A stretch of DNA of 10,277 nucleotides from CAZIGM01 sp964538675 (GTDB lineage: Bacteria; Bacillota; Bacilli; Tepidibacillales; Tepidibacillaceae). Numbering within the stretch: the first letter of the stretch is position 1; each line of letters opens with the position of its first letter. The position numbers and the translations under genes were made by a program. The notes beneath the pieces were generated by a model. The model did no database searches. It was not told where the DNA came from and worked only from the letters and a program-made list of their open reading frames with translations. Shown here piece after piece: positions 1 to 7,963 of the stretch. The DNA lies in assembly GCA_964538675.1 (NCBI GenBank), contig CAZIGM010000056.1, positions 1 through 10,277 of the forward strand. The letters run 5' to 3'.

Positions 1-35
1 TATTTACAAAAATAAATAACATATCTAATTGTTTA

Positions 36-89
36 TATAATTAATAAAAAGTATTCCTTAATTAAAAAGAATACTTTTTATTAATTATA
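36..89 (-). terminator. Intrinsic terminator after hfq, probably bidirectional
   Basis: Bases 36-56 and 69-89 are perfect inverted repeats, giving a 21-bp stem with a 12-nt loop. The core GTATTC/GAATAC is flanked by an A-run on one side and a T-run on the other, so a hairpin followed by U-rich RNA forms in either direction. It starts 38 nt past the hfq stop codon and is the natural end of the long minus-strand transcription unit. The symmetry suggests it could also end a convergent plus-strand transcript from beyond the left edge. The stem is AT-rich, so its efficiency cannot be judged by eye. Bases 1-35 show nothing recognisable. Confidence 0.8.
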
Positions 90-126
90 ATCTATTTTTC
101 CTAAATATAACTTTCACTCGTGCCAT

Positions 127-363
127 TTAATCTTCTTTTGTCTCCTGACTTAAATTAATATTTTTGGCAGGGACAAATGTAGAAATAGCATGTTTATAAA
201 CCATTTGTTGTTTTCCCTCAGACTCCAAAATTACTATGTAATTGTCGAATCCTTTAATCAGTCCTCTTAATTGAAATCCATTTGTTAGAAAAATTGTTAC
301 TGGCAAATTATCTTTTCTTGCTAAGTTTAAAAAAGTATCTTGAATATTTATTCCTTGTTTCAT
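127..363 (-). CDS. hfq: RNA chaperone Hfq
   Basis: Hfq is a ring-shaped hexameric Sm-like protein that binds U-rich and A-rich RNA and can help small RNAs pair with mRNAs. The 78-residue product has the full Sm fold: an N-terminal helix with NIQDTFLN, the Sm1 stretch with NGFQLRG and KGFDNY, and the Sm2 motif YKHAIST near residues 56-62, which lines the RNA-binding rim. The length is typical for the short Gram-positive form (Bacillus subtilis about 73 residues), with only a brief polar tail. The ATG is preceded by a near-perfect AGGAGGT ribosome site 9 nt upstream. It lies 56 nt downstream of miaA, the miaA-hfq order also seen in many other bacteria, and is followed by a strong hairpin. No convincing separate promoter is seen in the miaA-hfq gap. 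Confidence 0.97.
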   Translation of the reverse strand: MKQGINIQDTFLNLARKDNLPVTIFLTNGFQLRGLIKGFDNYIVILESEGKQQMVYKHAISTFVPAKNINLSQETKED

Positions 364-419
364 ATCTATCTACCTCCTATTTCGTAAACAAAATACATTA
401 CTAAATATTTCTTCATATC

Positions 420-1343
420 TTAAAACTTTCCTGCTACTAATTGAAAAATCATATCAATTTTTTTTTCAATATTATTATCATATTCTGTCATGTCGAACCA
501 ATGAATCTCAGGAATTTGATGAAACCAACTTAATTGCCTCTTCGCATATCTTCTTGAACCTTGTTTTATTAAATCTACCGCATAATTTAAAGAAATCTCC
601 CCCTTCAAATATTTAATTATTTCTTTATATCCTATCCCCTGCATTGAATTATATTTTTCGTCATAACCACATTCCAATAAATTCTTTACCTCATCAACAA
701 GGCCCATGTTTATCATCATATCTACACGTTGATTAATACGATTATATAGTTTTTCTCTATCCATCGTTAATCCAATCATCAATAATTCATAAGGTGTTTC
801 TTTATCTTGTTCATTAATCATTTGGCTAAATGGCTTCCCTGATAAATGATATACTTCTAATGCTCGAATAATACGTTTAGTGTCGTTAATGTGTATTTTT
901 TGTTCCATTGTAGGATCGACTTCTAATAAATGTTTATATAATACTTCTTTGCTAAGTTTACTCAATTCTTTACGGTATTGTTCATCTCTTCCAAATGGAG
1001 AGAGGTTATATTTATGAGTTACAGATTTAATATAAAGTCCTGTACCTCCAACAATTATAGGTATTTTTTTTCTCGAATTAATATCTTTAATTTTCTTTTG
1101 AACTATCTCTTGAAATTCAGCAACTGAAAAATCATGCTCAGGTGAATATATATCAATTAAATGATGTTTTATTCCCTTCGTTTCTTCTGGTTTTATTTTT
1201 GCAGTTCCAATATCCAATCCTTTATATATTTGCATTGAATCGCCGGAAATTATTTCTCCGTTAAATTGATTAGCAAGTTTAATACTTATACCTGTTTTCC
1301 CAACTGCTGTAGGACCTACTAAAACAAGTAAATTATCCTTCAT
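420..1343 (-). CDS. miaA: tRNA dimethylallyltransferase MiaA
   Basis: MiaA transfers the dimethylallyl group of DMAPP to N6 of adenosine 37 in tRNAs that read codons starting with U, giving i6A. That product is the substrate for MiaB, encoded at the other end of this window. The 307-residue protein shows the P-loop GPTAVGKT (10-17), the conserved SGDSMQIYKGLDIGTAK block (33-49) with the catalytic Asp, GGTGLYI (99-105), QGIGYKE (235-241) and the basic RRYAKRQLSWF segment (264-274) near the C terminus. The length is normal for the family. Its ATG lies inside the end of the methyltransferase gene (11-nt overlap), with a GGGGAAG ribosome site about 7-8 nt upstream, so translation is probably coupled. 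It is a cytosolic enzyme, and no defects are seen. Confidence 0.97.
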   Translation of the reverse strand: MKDNLLVLVGPTAVGKTGISIKLANQFNGEIISGDSMQIYKGLDIGTAKIKPEETKGIKHHLIDIYSPEHDFSVAEFQEIVQKKIKDINSRKKIPIIVGGTGLYIKSVTHKYNLSPFGRDEQYRKELSKLSKEVLYKHLLEVDPTMEQKIHINDTKRIIRALEVYHLSGKPFSQMINEQDKETPYELLMIGLTMDREKLYNRINQRVDMMINMGLVDEVKNLLECGYDEKYNSMQGIGYKEIIKYLKGEISLNYAVDLIKQGSRRYAKRQLSWFHQIPEIHWFDMTEYDNNIEKKIDMIFQLVAGKF

Positions 1344-2130
1344 AGCAAACTTCCCCTATTGATATTACACCATACGTGGTTGATGATGATCGTACTATTT
1401 TACTAAATCCTAATCTTTTAAATTCTTTGCTTGTGGTAACTTCTTTTAAAATTACTTTACGTTTTGCTATTCTTCTTGCCTCAGTAATCGTTTCTTTTAA
1501 TAGAGAATCATAATTTGCAATAGTCCTTAATGAGTTAATAGGTGAAGACTTATTAACTCCTAGACGAAACATAGGGTCTAAATAAACTATATCAAAACTA
1601 TTGTCTGAAATTAATTTTAACCTATCTATATGATTAGCATTAATTACTTCTATTCTTCTCATTGCCTCATTTAAATCATTGTTTTTATAGTAACTAGTAT
1701 TTAGACCGTCTTTAACAATTGTTGCTAATACACCTTCACTCTCTAGTCCAACCACTCTTCCTTCATTACCAACTACAAATGAAGCTACTATAGCGTCAGA
1801 AGCCAAACCTAAAGTGCAGTCTAAAAAGGAATCTCCATATTTTAGTTCAGATATTTTAATCATTAAATCATTATCACCTTGTTTAAGACGATTTATACGT
1901 AATGCTGCCATACTTGGATGAAAGAAAAATGGTGATTTCATATTGTCTTTTTTATAATATTTCGCATGTTTTTTTTCAATCACAATCAACTCATCTGTAT
2001 TACAATCTTGCATTATTTGGACTAAAGATTTTTTATCCCTATCAATAAATATACAATTAAGGCTGACAATAAACTCATTAACTCTTTTCAATATTTTTTG
2101 ATTAGGATTAAATGATGTAGTTATTATCAT
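1333..2130 (-). CDS. Class I SAM-dependent methyltransferase, RsmJ-like family
   Basis: This 265-residue protein is a putative methyltransferase of the family that includes RsmJ (the 16S rRNA m2G1516 enzyme of enterobacteria). Visible landmarks are FHPSMAALRINRL (70-82), a SAM-binding motif I region FLDCTLGLASDA (102-113) that starts a Rossmann-like fold, an acidic residue in VVGLES (126-131), and YLDPMF (183-188), which corresponds to the DPMF/DPMY motif of RsmJ relatives. The first 65 residues do not match the part of RsmJ I can recall. The gene begins 1 nt after the mutL stop and overlaps miaA by 11 nt, so it belongs to the repair/tRNA-modification operon. Substrate is unproven: rRNA or another RNA is inferred from the family, and I do not assign a gene symbol. 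Confidence 0.85.
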   Translation of the reverse strand: MIITTSFNPNQKILKRVNEFIVSLNCIFIDRDKKSLVQIMQDCNTDELIVIEKKHAKYYKKDNMKSPFFFHPSMAALRINRLKQGDNDLMIKISELKYGDSFLDCTLGLASDAIVASFVVGNEGRVVGLESEGVLATIVKDGLNTSYYKNNDLNEAMRRIEVINANHIDRLKLISDNSFDIVYLDPMFRLGVNKSSPINSLRTIANYDSLLKETITEARRIAKRKVILKEVTTSKEFKRLGFSKIVRSSSTTYGVISIGEVCYEG

Positions 2131-2131
2131 A

Positions 2132-3913
2132 TTATGTCACTCTTTTAAACATTTTTTCTATATCATATTTAGATAAATGAATAATTATCGGTCTCCCATG
2201 AGGACAAGAAAAAGGATTTTCAGTATATCTTAGTTGTTCTAGCAAAGCTTCCATCTCTCTAATTGATATAAATTTATTAGCTTTTAGTGAAGCTTTACAA
2301 GATTTATTTGCTATTACTTCTTTATTTAATTCAAATATATCAATTTTTCTATCCTCTAATATTAATTGAATAGCTTTATCAATAAATATTTTTTCTTGAC
2401 CTTTGGTTATCCATACTGGGACAGATCGAATAATAAAGGTTTGTTGTCCAAATAACTCAATCTCTAATCCTATGCTTTTTAATTTTTGAATTTCTAATAA
2501 AATCTGTTCAACTTCTGACTTTGAATAATCTAATGTTATTGGAACTAGCAATTCCTGAGTTTCAAGTTTAGTTTTTTTAATACTTTTTATATTTTTTTCA
2601 TAATTAATTCTTTCATGAGCAGCATGCTGATCAATCAAATAAATCCCTTCACTACTTTGTGCAATAATATATGTACCAAAGATTTGTGCAACTGGTTCTA
2701 ATAATGGTAATCTTTTTATAACTTCACTTTCATTTGATCTGCTTTTATCATCGACATTACTATCATTAATGGTATGAGTTTCTACTGGTATAGATTCTTC
2801 ACGTACAATGTTACTATAATCATTTTCTTTATTTAAAATCAACTCATATGATGACTGTACATTAAAATTATTTTTATAATCAACATTTTTTTTAATAAGA
2901 GGTTCAGGAATCAAAGAGTATTGTTTTAACCCTGAATATATTGCTTCTTCAAGTAATTTGATTAGTTCTTTTTCTTTACTAAATCTTGCTTCTAGTTTTG
3001 CTGGATGTACATTTATATCTACTATTGAAGGATCCATTTCAATATTTATTATCGATATAGGATACCTATTTATCATTAACAAATCTTTATAACCTCTTAG
3101 TATTGCTTGTACCAGTTGATAATTCTTTATAAACCTTCCATTAACAAAAAAAGTAATATGATTTTTGTTTGCTCTTGTATTCTCTGTATTTGAAGTAAAT
3201 CCACTAATTGTAAAATCAATATTACTTAAATTTATTGGTATCATGCTTTTTGCAATACTGTTTCCGTAGATTGCAGATATTACATGAACCAAGTTATTAT
3301 TCCCAAAAGTTTTTAATATCAGTCGTTCGTTATTTACTAATGTAAAGGATATATCTGGATGCGATAAACTTAATCTATTAACATAGTCAATAATGTGACC
3401 TAATTCTGTTTGAATTGATTTTAAATATTTTAACCTAGCAGGAGTATTATAAAAAATATCTTTAACAAGAATATCTGTCCCTTTTACAAAAGCAATATCC
3501 TTTTTATTATTAATATTTCCCCCTTCTATACAAAATTCTATACCCTTTCCATCCTTATTATCAGATGTTTTTAATGTGAGACGTGATATTGCAGCAATGC
3601 TTGGTAATGCTTCTCCTCTAAATCCTAAAGTTTTTAATCTAATTAAATCTTTATCATCTTTAATCTTGCTTGTAGCGTGTCTTAAAAAAGCTTTTTCTAT
3701 ATCTTCTTTCTCTATTCCCTCTCCATTATCAATAATCCTAATGTAATCAATACCGCCTTCTTTTATTAATATTTCTATTTTTGTGCTTCCTGCATCAATA
3801 CTATTTTCTACTAGTTCTTTTACTATTGATGAAGGACGTTCGATAACTTCTCCAGCAGCTATTTTGTTAGACACGTGTTTATCAAGAAGATTAATTTTAC
3901 TCAATTTTGTCAC
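2132..3913 (-). CDS. mutL: DNA mismatch repair endonuclease MutL
   Basis: MutL is the matchmaker and nicking endonuclease of methylation-independent mismatch repair; it is recruited by MutS. The 593-residue product has the N-terminal GHKL ATPase: NKIAAGEV..ERP (16-27), LVENSIDAG (34-42), DNGEGI (62-67) and TLGFRGEAL (95-103). A variable polar linker spans about 335-400. The C-terminal domain carries the metal-dependent nuclease motifs DQHAAHERINYE (428-439), SCKASLKANK (538-547) and CPHGRP (570-575), so this is the nicking form, unlike the E. coli protein that relies on MutH. QELLVP (453-458) resembles the beta-clamp contact QEMIVP of B. subtilis MutL. The GTG start overlaps the mutS stop (GTGA). 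However, a TTG at 3904 gives the family's usual N-terminal length and better ribosome-site spacing, so the true start may be there. Confidence 0.97.
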   Translation of the reverse strand: MTKLSKINLLDKHVSNKIAAGEVIERPSSIVKELVENSIDAGSTKIEILIKEGGIDYIRIIDNGEGIEKEDIEKAFLRHATSKIKDDKDLIRLKTLGFRGEALPSIAAISRLTLKTSDNKDGKGIEFCIEGGNINNKKDIAFVKGTDILVKDIFYNTPARLKYLKSIQTELGHIIDYVNRLSLSHPDISFTLVNNERLILKTFGNNNLVHVISAIYGNSIAKSMIPINLSNIDFTISGFTSNTENTRANKNHITFFVNGRFIKNYQLVQAILRGYKDLLMINRYPISIINIEMDPSIVDINVHPAKLEARFSKEKELIKLLEEAIYSGLKQYSLIPEPLIKKNVDYKNNFNVQSSYELILNKENDYSNIVREESIPVETHTINDSNVDDKSRSNESEVIKRLPLLEPVAQIFGTYIIAQSSEGIYLIDQHAAHERINYEKNIKSIKKTKLETQELLVPITLDYSKSEVEQILLEIQKLKSIGLEIELFGQQTFIIRSVPVWITKGQEKIFIDKAIQLILEDRKIDIFELNKEVIANKSCKASLKANKFISIREMEALLEQLRYTENPFSCPHGRPIIIHLSKYDIEKMFKRVT

Positions 3914-3919
3914 TTCCTT
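3902..3919 (-). promoter_or_regulatory. mutL ribosome binding site and competing start codons
   Basis: Reading the minus strand, AAGGAAG occupies 3919-3913, inside the last codons of mutS. The in-frame GTG at 3913-3911 overlaps this site itself, leaving only 2 nt after AAGG, which is too close for normal initiation. The TTG at 3904-3902 lies 8 nt after AAGGAAG, an ideal spacing. It also leaves 11 residues before the conserved SNKIAAGEV, the same as in B. subtilis MutL. TTG is therefore the better initiator by spacing and homology. GTG remains possible if ribosomes ending mutS restart at GTGA. Confidence 0.6.
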
Positions 3920-6477
3920 AATCGTGCTTGTATGTCATATAAAATTTGAAACCCTTCCATTGGCGTTACATTAAGAAAATCAATTGATTCAATTAGATCA
4001 ATTATTTCATTATATTCGTTAGTGTTAGATCTAATATTTGAATCTGTATTATCAAAATCTAATTTAATCTGATAATTTATATTTTTTGACTCTATATCAT
4101 GTAATATTAGTTTTGCACTTTCTATAACCTGTTGAGGCATCCCAGCTAATTCTGCTACATGAATTCCATAACTCTTATCAGTTTTTCCTTCTCTTATTTT
4201 ATGTAGAAAAATAACCTTATTATCCTTTTCAATCACACTTACATGTATGTTTTTTATTCTTGAATAAGATTCAGCTAAACTTGTTAATTCGTGATAATGA
4301 GTTGAAAAAAGTGTTTTTGCATTCACATTTTCATGAATATATTGAATAATTGCTTGTGCTATTGCCATTCCATCATAAGTAGAGGTTCCTCTACCAATTT
4401 CATCAAGAAGAATTAAACTATTTGGTGTCGCTTGAGTTATTGCTTGTTTAGCTTCCATCATTTCTATCATAAAGGTACTTTGTCCACCTGTTAGATCATC
4501 TCCTGCGCCTATCCTAGTAAATATTCTATCAATAATCGATAGATTTGCATCTTTTGCTGGAACAAAGCAACCTATTTGTGCCATTATTATAATTAAAGCA
4601 ATCTGCCTCATATAAGTACTTTTCCCAGACATATTAGGTCCAGTTATAATTAGAATTTGCTCACTATCTTGGTTTAATACTGTATCATTTGGAAAAAAGT
4701 CGCGCCCATTATTTATAGCTTCTATTACTGGATGACGACCTTCACTAATATTAATTACTCCATCTTGATTAAATGTAGGTCTAACATAACCTTGTTTCGT
4801 ACTTATTATAGCAAATGATAATAATACATCTAATCTTGCAAATGTGCTGCTTAAACTTAATAACCTTTTACTTTGTGAAGATATTTTCTCTCTTACCTCA
4901 GAAAAAACTTTATATTCTAATTCTAACATCTTCTCTTCAGCTTCTAATATTGCTACTTCTTTATGCTTTAATTCCTCAGTAATATACCTTTCGGCATTAG
5001 CTAACGTTTGCTTACGAACGTATCTGTCATTCGGAACTTCACTTAAATTAGACTTTGTTATCTCTATATAATAACCAAATACTTTATTAAAACTAACTTT
5101 AAGTGATTTTATACCAGTTAATTTTCTTTCTTTTTGTTCTAAATCTTTTAACCAATCTTTACCTTCCATTTTTACTGAATAATAATCATCTAATTGCTTA
5201 TTATACCCTCTTTTTATTACTCCACCGTCTTTTGATGAGATAGGAGCATTTTCAATAATAGATTCTTCAATCAAAGAAGCAATATCTATACATAAGTCTA
5301 AGCCCTTAACTAATTTCTTAATATTATCTGAATTACTATCCAATATTAAATTACTTATCTCTCTTACATTTTCTAAACTTATTTTTAAATTACTCAAATC
5401 TCTAGGTGTAACATTTCCATATGAAGTTTTTGCTATTAATCGTTCGATATCATAAATTTGTGTAAATTTTTCAACTAATTCTTTAGATAATATTAGATCC
5501 TTATATAAGTCTTCTACCATATCTAATCTACTACCAATATCTTTACTTGACAACAATGGTTTTTCAAGCCATCTTTTAAGCAATCTTTTACCCATAGCTG
5601 TTTGTGTTTCATCTAACAACCACAATAATGAACCATTTCTAGATTGCTCCCTATATGTTTTTACAAGTTCCAAATTTTTTTTTGAAAAAGGATCTAGTAT
5701 CATAAATTGTTTTGAGTCAAAAATATTCAATTCATTGATATGTGCCAACTTCTTTTTTTGATTCTCTTGAATATAACTTATTAATTGACCTATGCTTTTA
5801 ATAATAGTGTTAGAAAGTGTTTGCACATTTATTTCATTGAATTGATTATAAATGCTTTCTATATATGACTTTATACTTTTTTGATTAGTTATTGATATTG
5901 TAGATTTTATTTGTAACAAATTTTCCTTGTAATCTTCCAGTAATTCACTATCAACTAATATTTCTGATGGCTCATATTGATTGAGTTCACTTATCAAACA
6001 ATCAACATCATCGTCAAATTCTGTAGCATAAAATTCCCCTGTAGATATATCCGATATTGAAAAACCTATCTGACCATTTTCCTTTGCAATAGAACAAATG
6101 TAATTATTATTTTTATCTTCAATCTTTTTTCCTTCGATTACAGTTCCAGGGGTAATTACACGAACTACTTCTCTTTTTACTACACCTTTGGACAACCTAG
6201 GATCTTCTACTTGCTCACATATTGCAACTTTGTACCCTAATTCAATTAATTTTGATATATACGTATCAGCTGAGTGATAAGGAATTCCACACATAGGAAT
6301 TCTCTCTTTAGAACCACCATCTCTACCAGTTAAAGTAATTTCTAATATTTTCGAGGCAACTTTAGCATCATCAAAAAACATCTCATAAAAATCACCCAAA
6401 CGAAAAAACAAAAAGGCATCTTTATAATCTGCCTTTATAGCCATATATTGTTGAATCATAGGAGTATAACTAACCAT
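3910..6477 (-). CDS. mutS: DNA mismatch recognition ATPase MutS
   Basis: MutS dimers clamp on DNA, detect mispairs and small loops, and on ATP binding recruit MutL. The 855 residues match the usual bacterial MutS1 length. The mismatch-reading Phe-X-Glu is present as F30-Y31-E32 in GDFYEMF. The connector, lever and clamp regions run through the middle. The ATPase has Walker A GPNMSGKST (613-621), GAGDDLTGGQSTFM (657-670), Walker B with LILLDEIGRGTST (688-700) and STHYHEL (725-731). Near the C terminus, QIKLDF (803-808) sits where B. subtilis MutS carries a beta-clamp-binding peptide, so it may serve that role (inference). The ATG has a GGAGG site 7 nt upstream. mutS starts 64 nt after the amidoligase-like gene, without a terminator between, and overlaps mutL by 4 nt. 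Confidence 0.98.
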   Translation of the reverse strand: MVSYTPMIQQYMAIKADYKDAFLFFRLGDFYEMFFDDAKVASKILEITLTGRDGGSKERIPMCGIPYHSADTYISKLIELGYKVAICEQVEDPRLSKGVVKREVVRVITPGTVIEGKKIEDKNNNYICSIAKENGQIGFSISDISTGEFYATEFDDDVDCLISELNQYEPSEILVDSELLEDYKENLLQIKSTISITNQKSIKSYIESIYNQFNEINVQTLSNTIIKSIGQLISYIQENQKKKLAHINELNIFDSKQFMILDPFSKKNLELVKTYREQSRNGSLLWLLDETQTAMGKRLLKRWLEKPLLSSKDIGSRLDMVEDLYKDLILSKELVEKFTQIYDIERLIAKTSYGNVTPRDLSNLKISLENVREISNLILDSNSDNIKKLVKGLDLCIDIASLIEESIIENAPISSKDGGVIKRGYNKQLDDYYSVKMEGKDWLKDLEQKERKLTGIKSLKVSFNKVFGYYIEITKSNLSEVPNDRYVRKQTLANAERYITEELKHKEVAILEAEEKMLELEYKVFSEVREKISSQSKRLLSLSSTFARLDVLLSFAIISTKQGYVRPTFNQDGVINISEGRHPVIEAINNGRDFFPNDTVLNQDSEQILIITGPNMSGKSTYMRQIALIIIMAQIGCFVPAKDANLSIIDRIFTRIGAGDDLTGGQSTFMIEMMEAKQAITQATPNSLILLDEIGRGTSTYDGMAIAQAIIQYIHENVNAKTLFSTHYHELTSLAESYSRIKNIHVSVIEKDNKVIFLHKIREGKTDKSYGIHVAELAGMPQQVIESAKLILHDIESKNINYQIKLDFDNTDSNIRSNTNEYNEIIDLIESIDFLNVTPMEGFQILYDIQARLRK

Positions 6478-6514
6478 TACTCTTCCTCCAGATAATTTTG
6501 AATATTTATAATTA

Positions 6515-6523
6515 ATTATATCA
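6515..6523 (-). promoter_or_regulatory. Candidate extended -10 promoter for mutS operon
   Basis: On the minus strand this site reads TGATATAAT, an exact TGnTATAAT extended -10 element for the housekeeping sigma factor. No good -35 hexamer is present at 16-18 nt, which is tolerated by extended -10 promoters. Transcription would start near 6508, giving a leader of about 30 nt with the GGAGG site of mutS. The region is very AT-rich, so a chance match is possible. If real, it would let the repair genes be expressed independently of the sporulation genes upstream. Confidence 0.4.
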
Positions 6524-6541
6524 TATTTTATGTATTTTATA

Positions 6542-7900
6542 TTAATTATTACTACCTTTCTTACTGAAATTATTTATTTTATAAATTTCCTTATGATAAG
6601 GTGGAAGAAACCATACTTGTCTTATATCTTTACTTTCATCCCATTCAAAATTATTATTTATATAATTCTCAATTGGTATCAAATATCTTTCATACTTAGA
6701 AAAATCATTTAATTGTTTTAATTCGTTCCATAAATTTTTAACAACTGGTCTTAAAACACTTTTATCGCCTCTGTAATAAGCTTTTTGAACATAAAGTTCT
6801 TCTAATGGATTTTGATATAAATAAAGATAATTTTCACTAATAAGCTTGGTTAATGCAAAAACTCCCTTTGTAATTGTGGGTGATACTAACCAACTTGGTA
6901 AGGTTCTATATTCAAAACCACTATGATATTTATCACGGTAATCGCCAAGAAATCCGTATTGTGGTCTCCTTGATATCCCTTTTTTATCTTCAAATAAAGT
7001 TATAGTGATTGTAAGATAATTGTCTAGTGCCCTTAACAAGAAGGAGTTCACTGAAATATTACTTAGATGAATATGCCCGCCCAAAGGATAATTTTTAATG
7101 GGCATTGCACCTGCTAACCATTTTAATTGTCTATCTGTAATTTTTTTACTGCTTATTAAAAAGCATTTGTATAAATTTAAAACAAGTTGTCTTGGTTCTT
7201 TAGAAGGAATTGGTCTTAATTCAGCTAGTGGAAGCTGCGTTCTATCATTATTAGTCCATATTCTATCACATCCTGCACTACCGTATTTTGGTAAGTATTT
7301 TGACGCTAATACTAATTTCCCTAAACTATCCTGAAGAATATATTCCGGGTCACATCCTAATACAACTTCGTTTTTAATTTTATTAATATTCGTTTGCCAT
7401 ATTTTTTTAAATTGTTTTATTGCACTTTCAAATAATTTTAAAAGTGTATTGTTGTTAGGTAAAGGATTTACATACATCACCCAAGGTTTTTCTCCAACGG
7501 TAAGACCAACCTTCACTACACCATAATCTAAATTTAATGCATAGACTGCTCTAATTGCAATTCTCTTTACTCTTTTTTCTTCTCTTGTTGTCCTGAATTT
7601 CTTAATTACTACTAAATTCACATTATTTGTGTTTTGAATAATAGAAGAATTTATCCAGTTATCATGCTTGTTTTTACTTGAGTAAGTAAAACTGCCTAAT
7701 ATCTTCTGTTGAAACACTGGAATATAATATATTCGTTGATAATAATGTTTTTTAAATTTTTCAGAAGCATCATTATAGGGTGTAGAAATTCCATGTATAT
7801 TAAGTTGTTTTAATTGCGCAGTTAAATCATTAATATCTTTAATTTCTTTTGCATAATTATTAAGAAAAAAATCCGGAATATTATTATCAATATTTGCCAT
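6542..7900 (-). CDS. Putative amidoligase (COOH-NH2 ligase type 2 family) downstream of cotE
   Basis: The 452-residue protein resembles the predicted COOH-NH2 ligases with a glutamine synthetase-like fold, described from phage phiEco32-type relatives, which are expected to join a carboxylate to an amine using ATP. Supporting motifs in its C-terminal two thirds are GCDPEYIL (182-189; likely metal-binding D184 and E186), AELRPIP (226-232), LGGHIHLS (273-280) and FEYRTLPSWL (329-338). Residues about 95-150 contain RAVYALNLDYGVVKVGL and VMYVNPLP, which recall the last lobe of spore-associated YheC/YheD ATP-grasp proteins, but the usual acidic residues there are replaced (by K and Y). No signal peptide or membrane segment is seen. 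It follows cotE after a terminator and has a G-rich GGGGGCGG ribosome site 4 nt before ATG. A coat-modifying role is inference; the substrate is unknown. Confidence 0.8.
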   Translation of the reverse strand: MANIDNNIPDFFLNNYAKEIKDINDLTAQLKQLNIHGISTPYNDASEKFKKHYYQRIYYIPVFQQKILGSFTYSSKNKHDNWINSSIIQNTNNVNLVVIKKFRTTREEKRVKRIAIRAVYALNLDYGVVKVGLTVGEKPWVMYVNPLPNNNTLLKLFESAIKQFKKIWQTNINKIKNEVVLGCDPEYILQDSLGKLVLASKYLPKYGSAGCDRIWTNNDRTQLPLAELRPIPSKEPRQLVLNLYKCFLISSKKITDRQLKWLAGAMPIKNYPLGGHIHLSNISVNSFLLRALDNYLTITITLFEDKKGISRRPQYGFLGDYRDKYHSGFEYRTLPSWLVSPTITKGVFALTKLISENYLYLYQNPLEELYVQKAYYRGDKSVLRPVVKNLWNELKQLNDFSKYERYLIPIENYINNNFEWDESKDIRQVWFLPPYHKEIYKINNFSKKGSNN

Positions 7901-7935
7901 GTTTCCGCCCCCATTTATTAGGGATTTTACAAAGC

Positions 7936-7963
7936 TATAATATTCAAAAACATGACCTTAAGT
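7936..7963 (-). promoter_or_regulatory. Weak candidate sigma-K-like promoter for the amidoligase-like gene
   Basis: The minus strand has AC at 7963-7962, then 17 nt, then AATATTATA at 7944-7936. This resembles the sigma-K pattern AC-N17-CATAnnnTA, with one mismatch in the -10 box. The start would fall near 7929, about 28 nt before the ATG. A housekeeping alternative TTCACT-N18-TATTAT overlaps it. The AC lies in the foot of the cotE terminator hairpin. The composition is AT-rich, so the call is tentative. Confidence 0.27.

Noticed and set aside
364..419. Separate promoter or small gene between miaA and hfq
   Set aside because: Only a strong hfq ribosome site is clear; no -35/-10 pair or open frame with a ribosome site stands out in these 56 bases.
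3783..3974. Plus-strand open frame across the mutS-mutL junction
   Set aside because: It is a shadow of two conserved genes, with no ribosome site or recognisable product.
6530..6712. Plus-strand open frame encoding about 60 hydrophobic residues, opposite the end of the amidoligase-like gene
   Set aside because: It is antisense to a well-supported gene, has no ribosome site, and its Ile/Phe/Tyr-rich make-up is what AT-rich DNA gives in that frame.
7907..7957. Sigma-G-like TGAATA with a weak CCTAATA box upstream of the amidoligase-like gene
   Set aside because: The implied start point would fall in the ribosome binding site, leaving an unusable leader.
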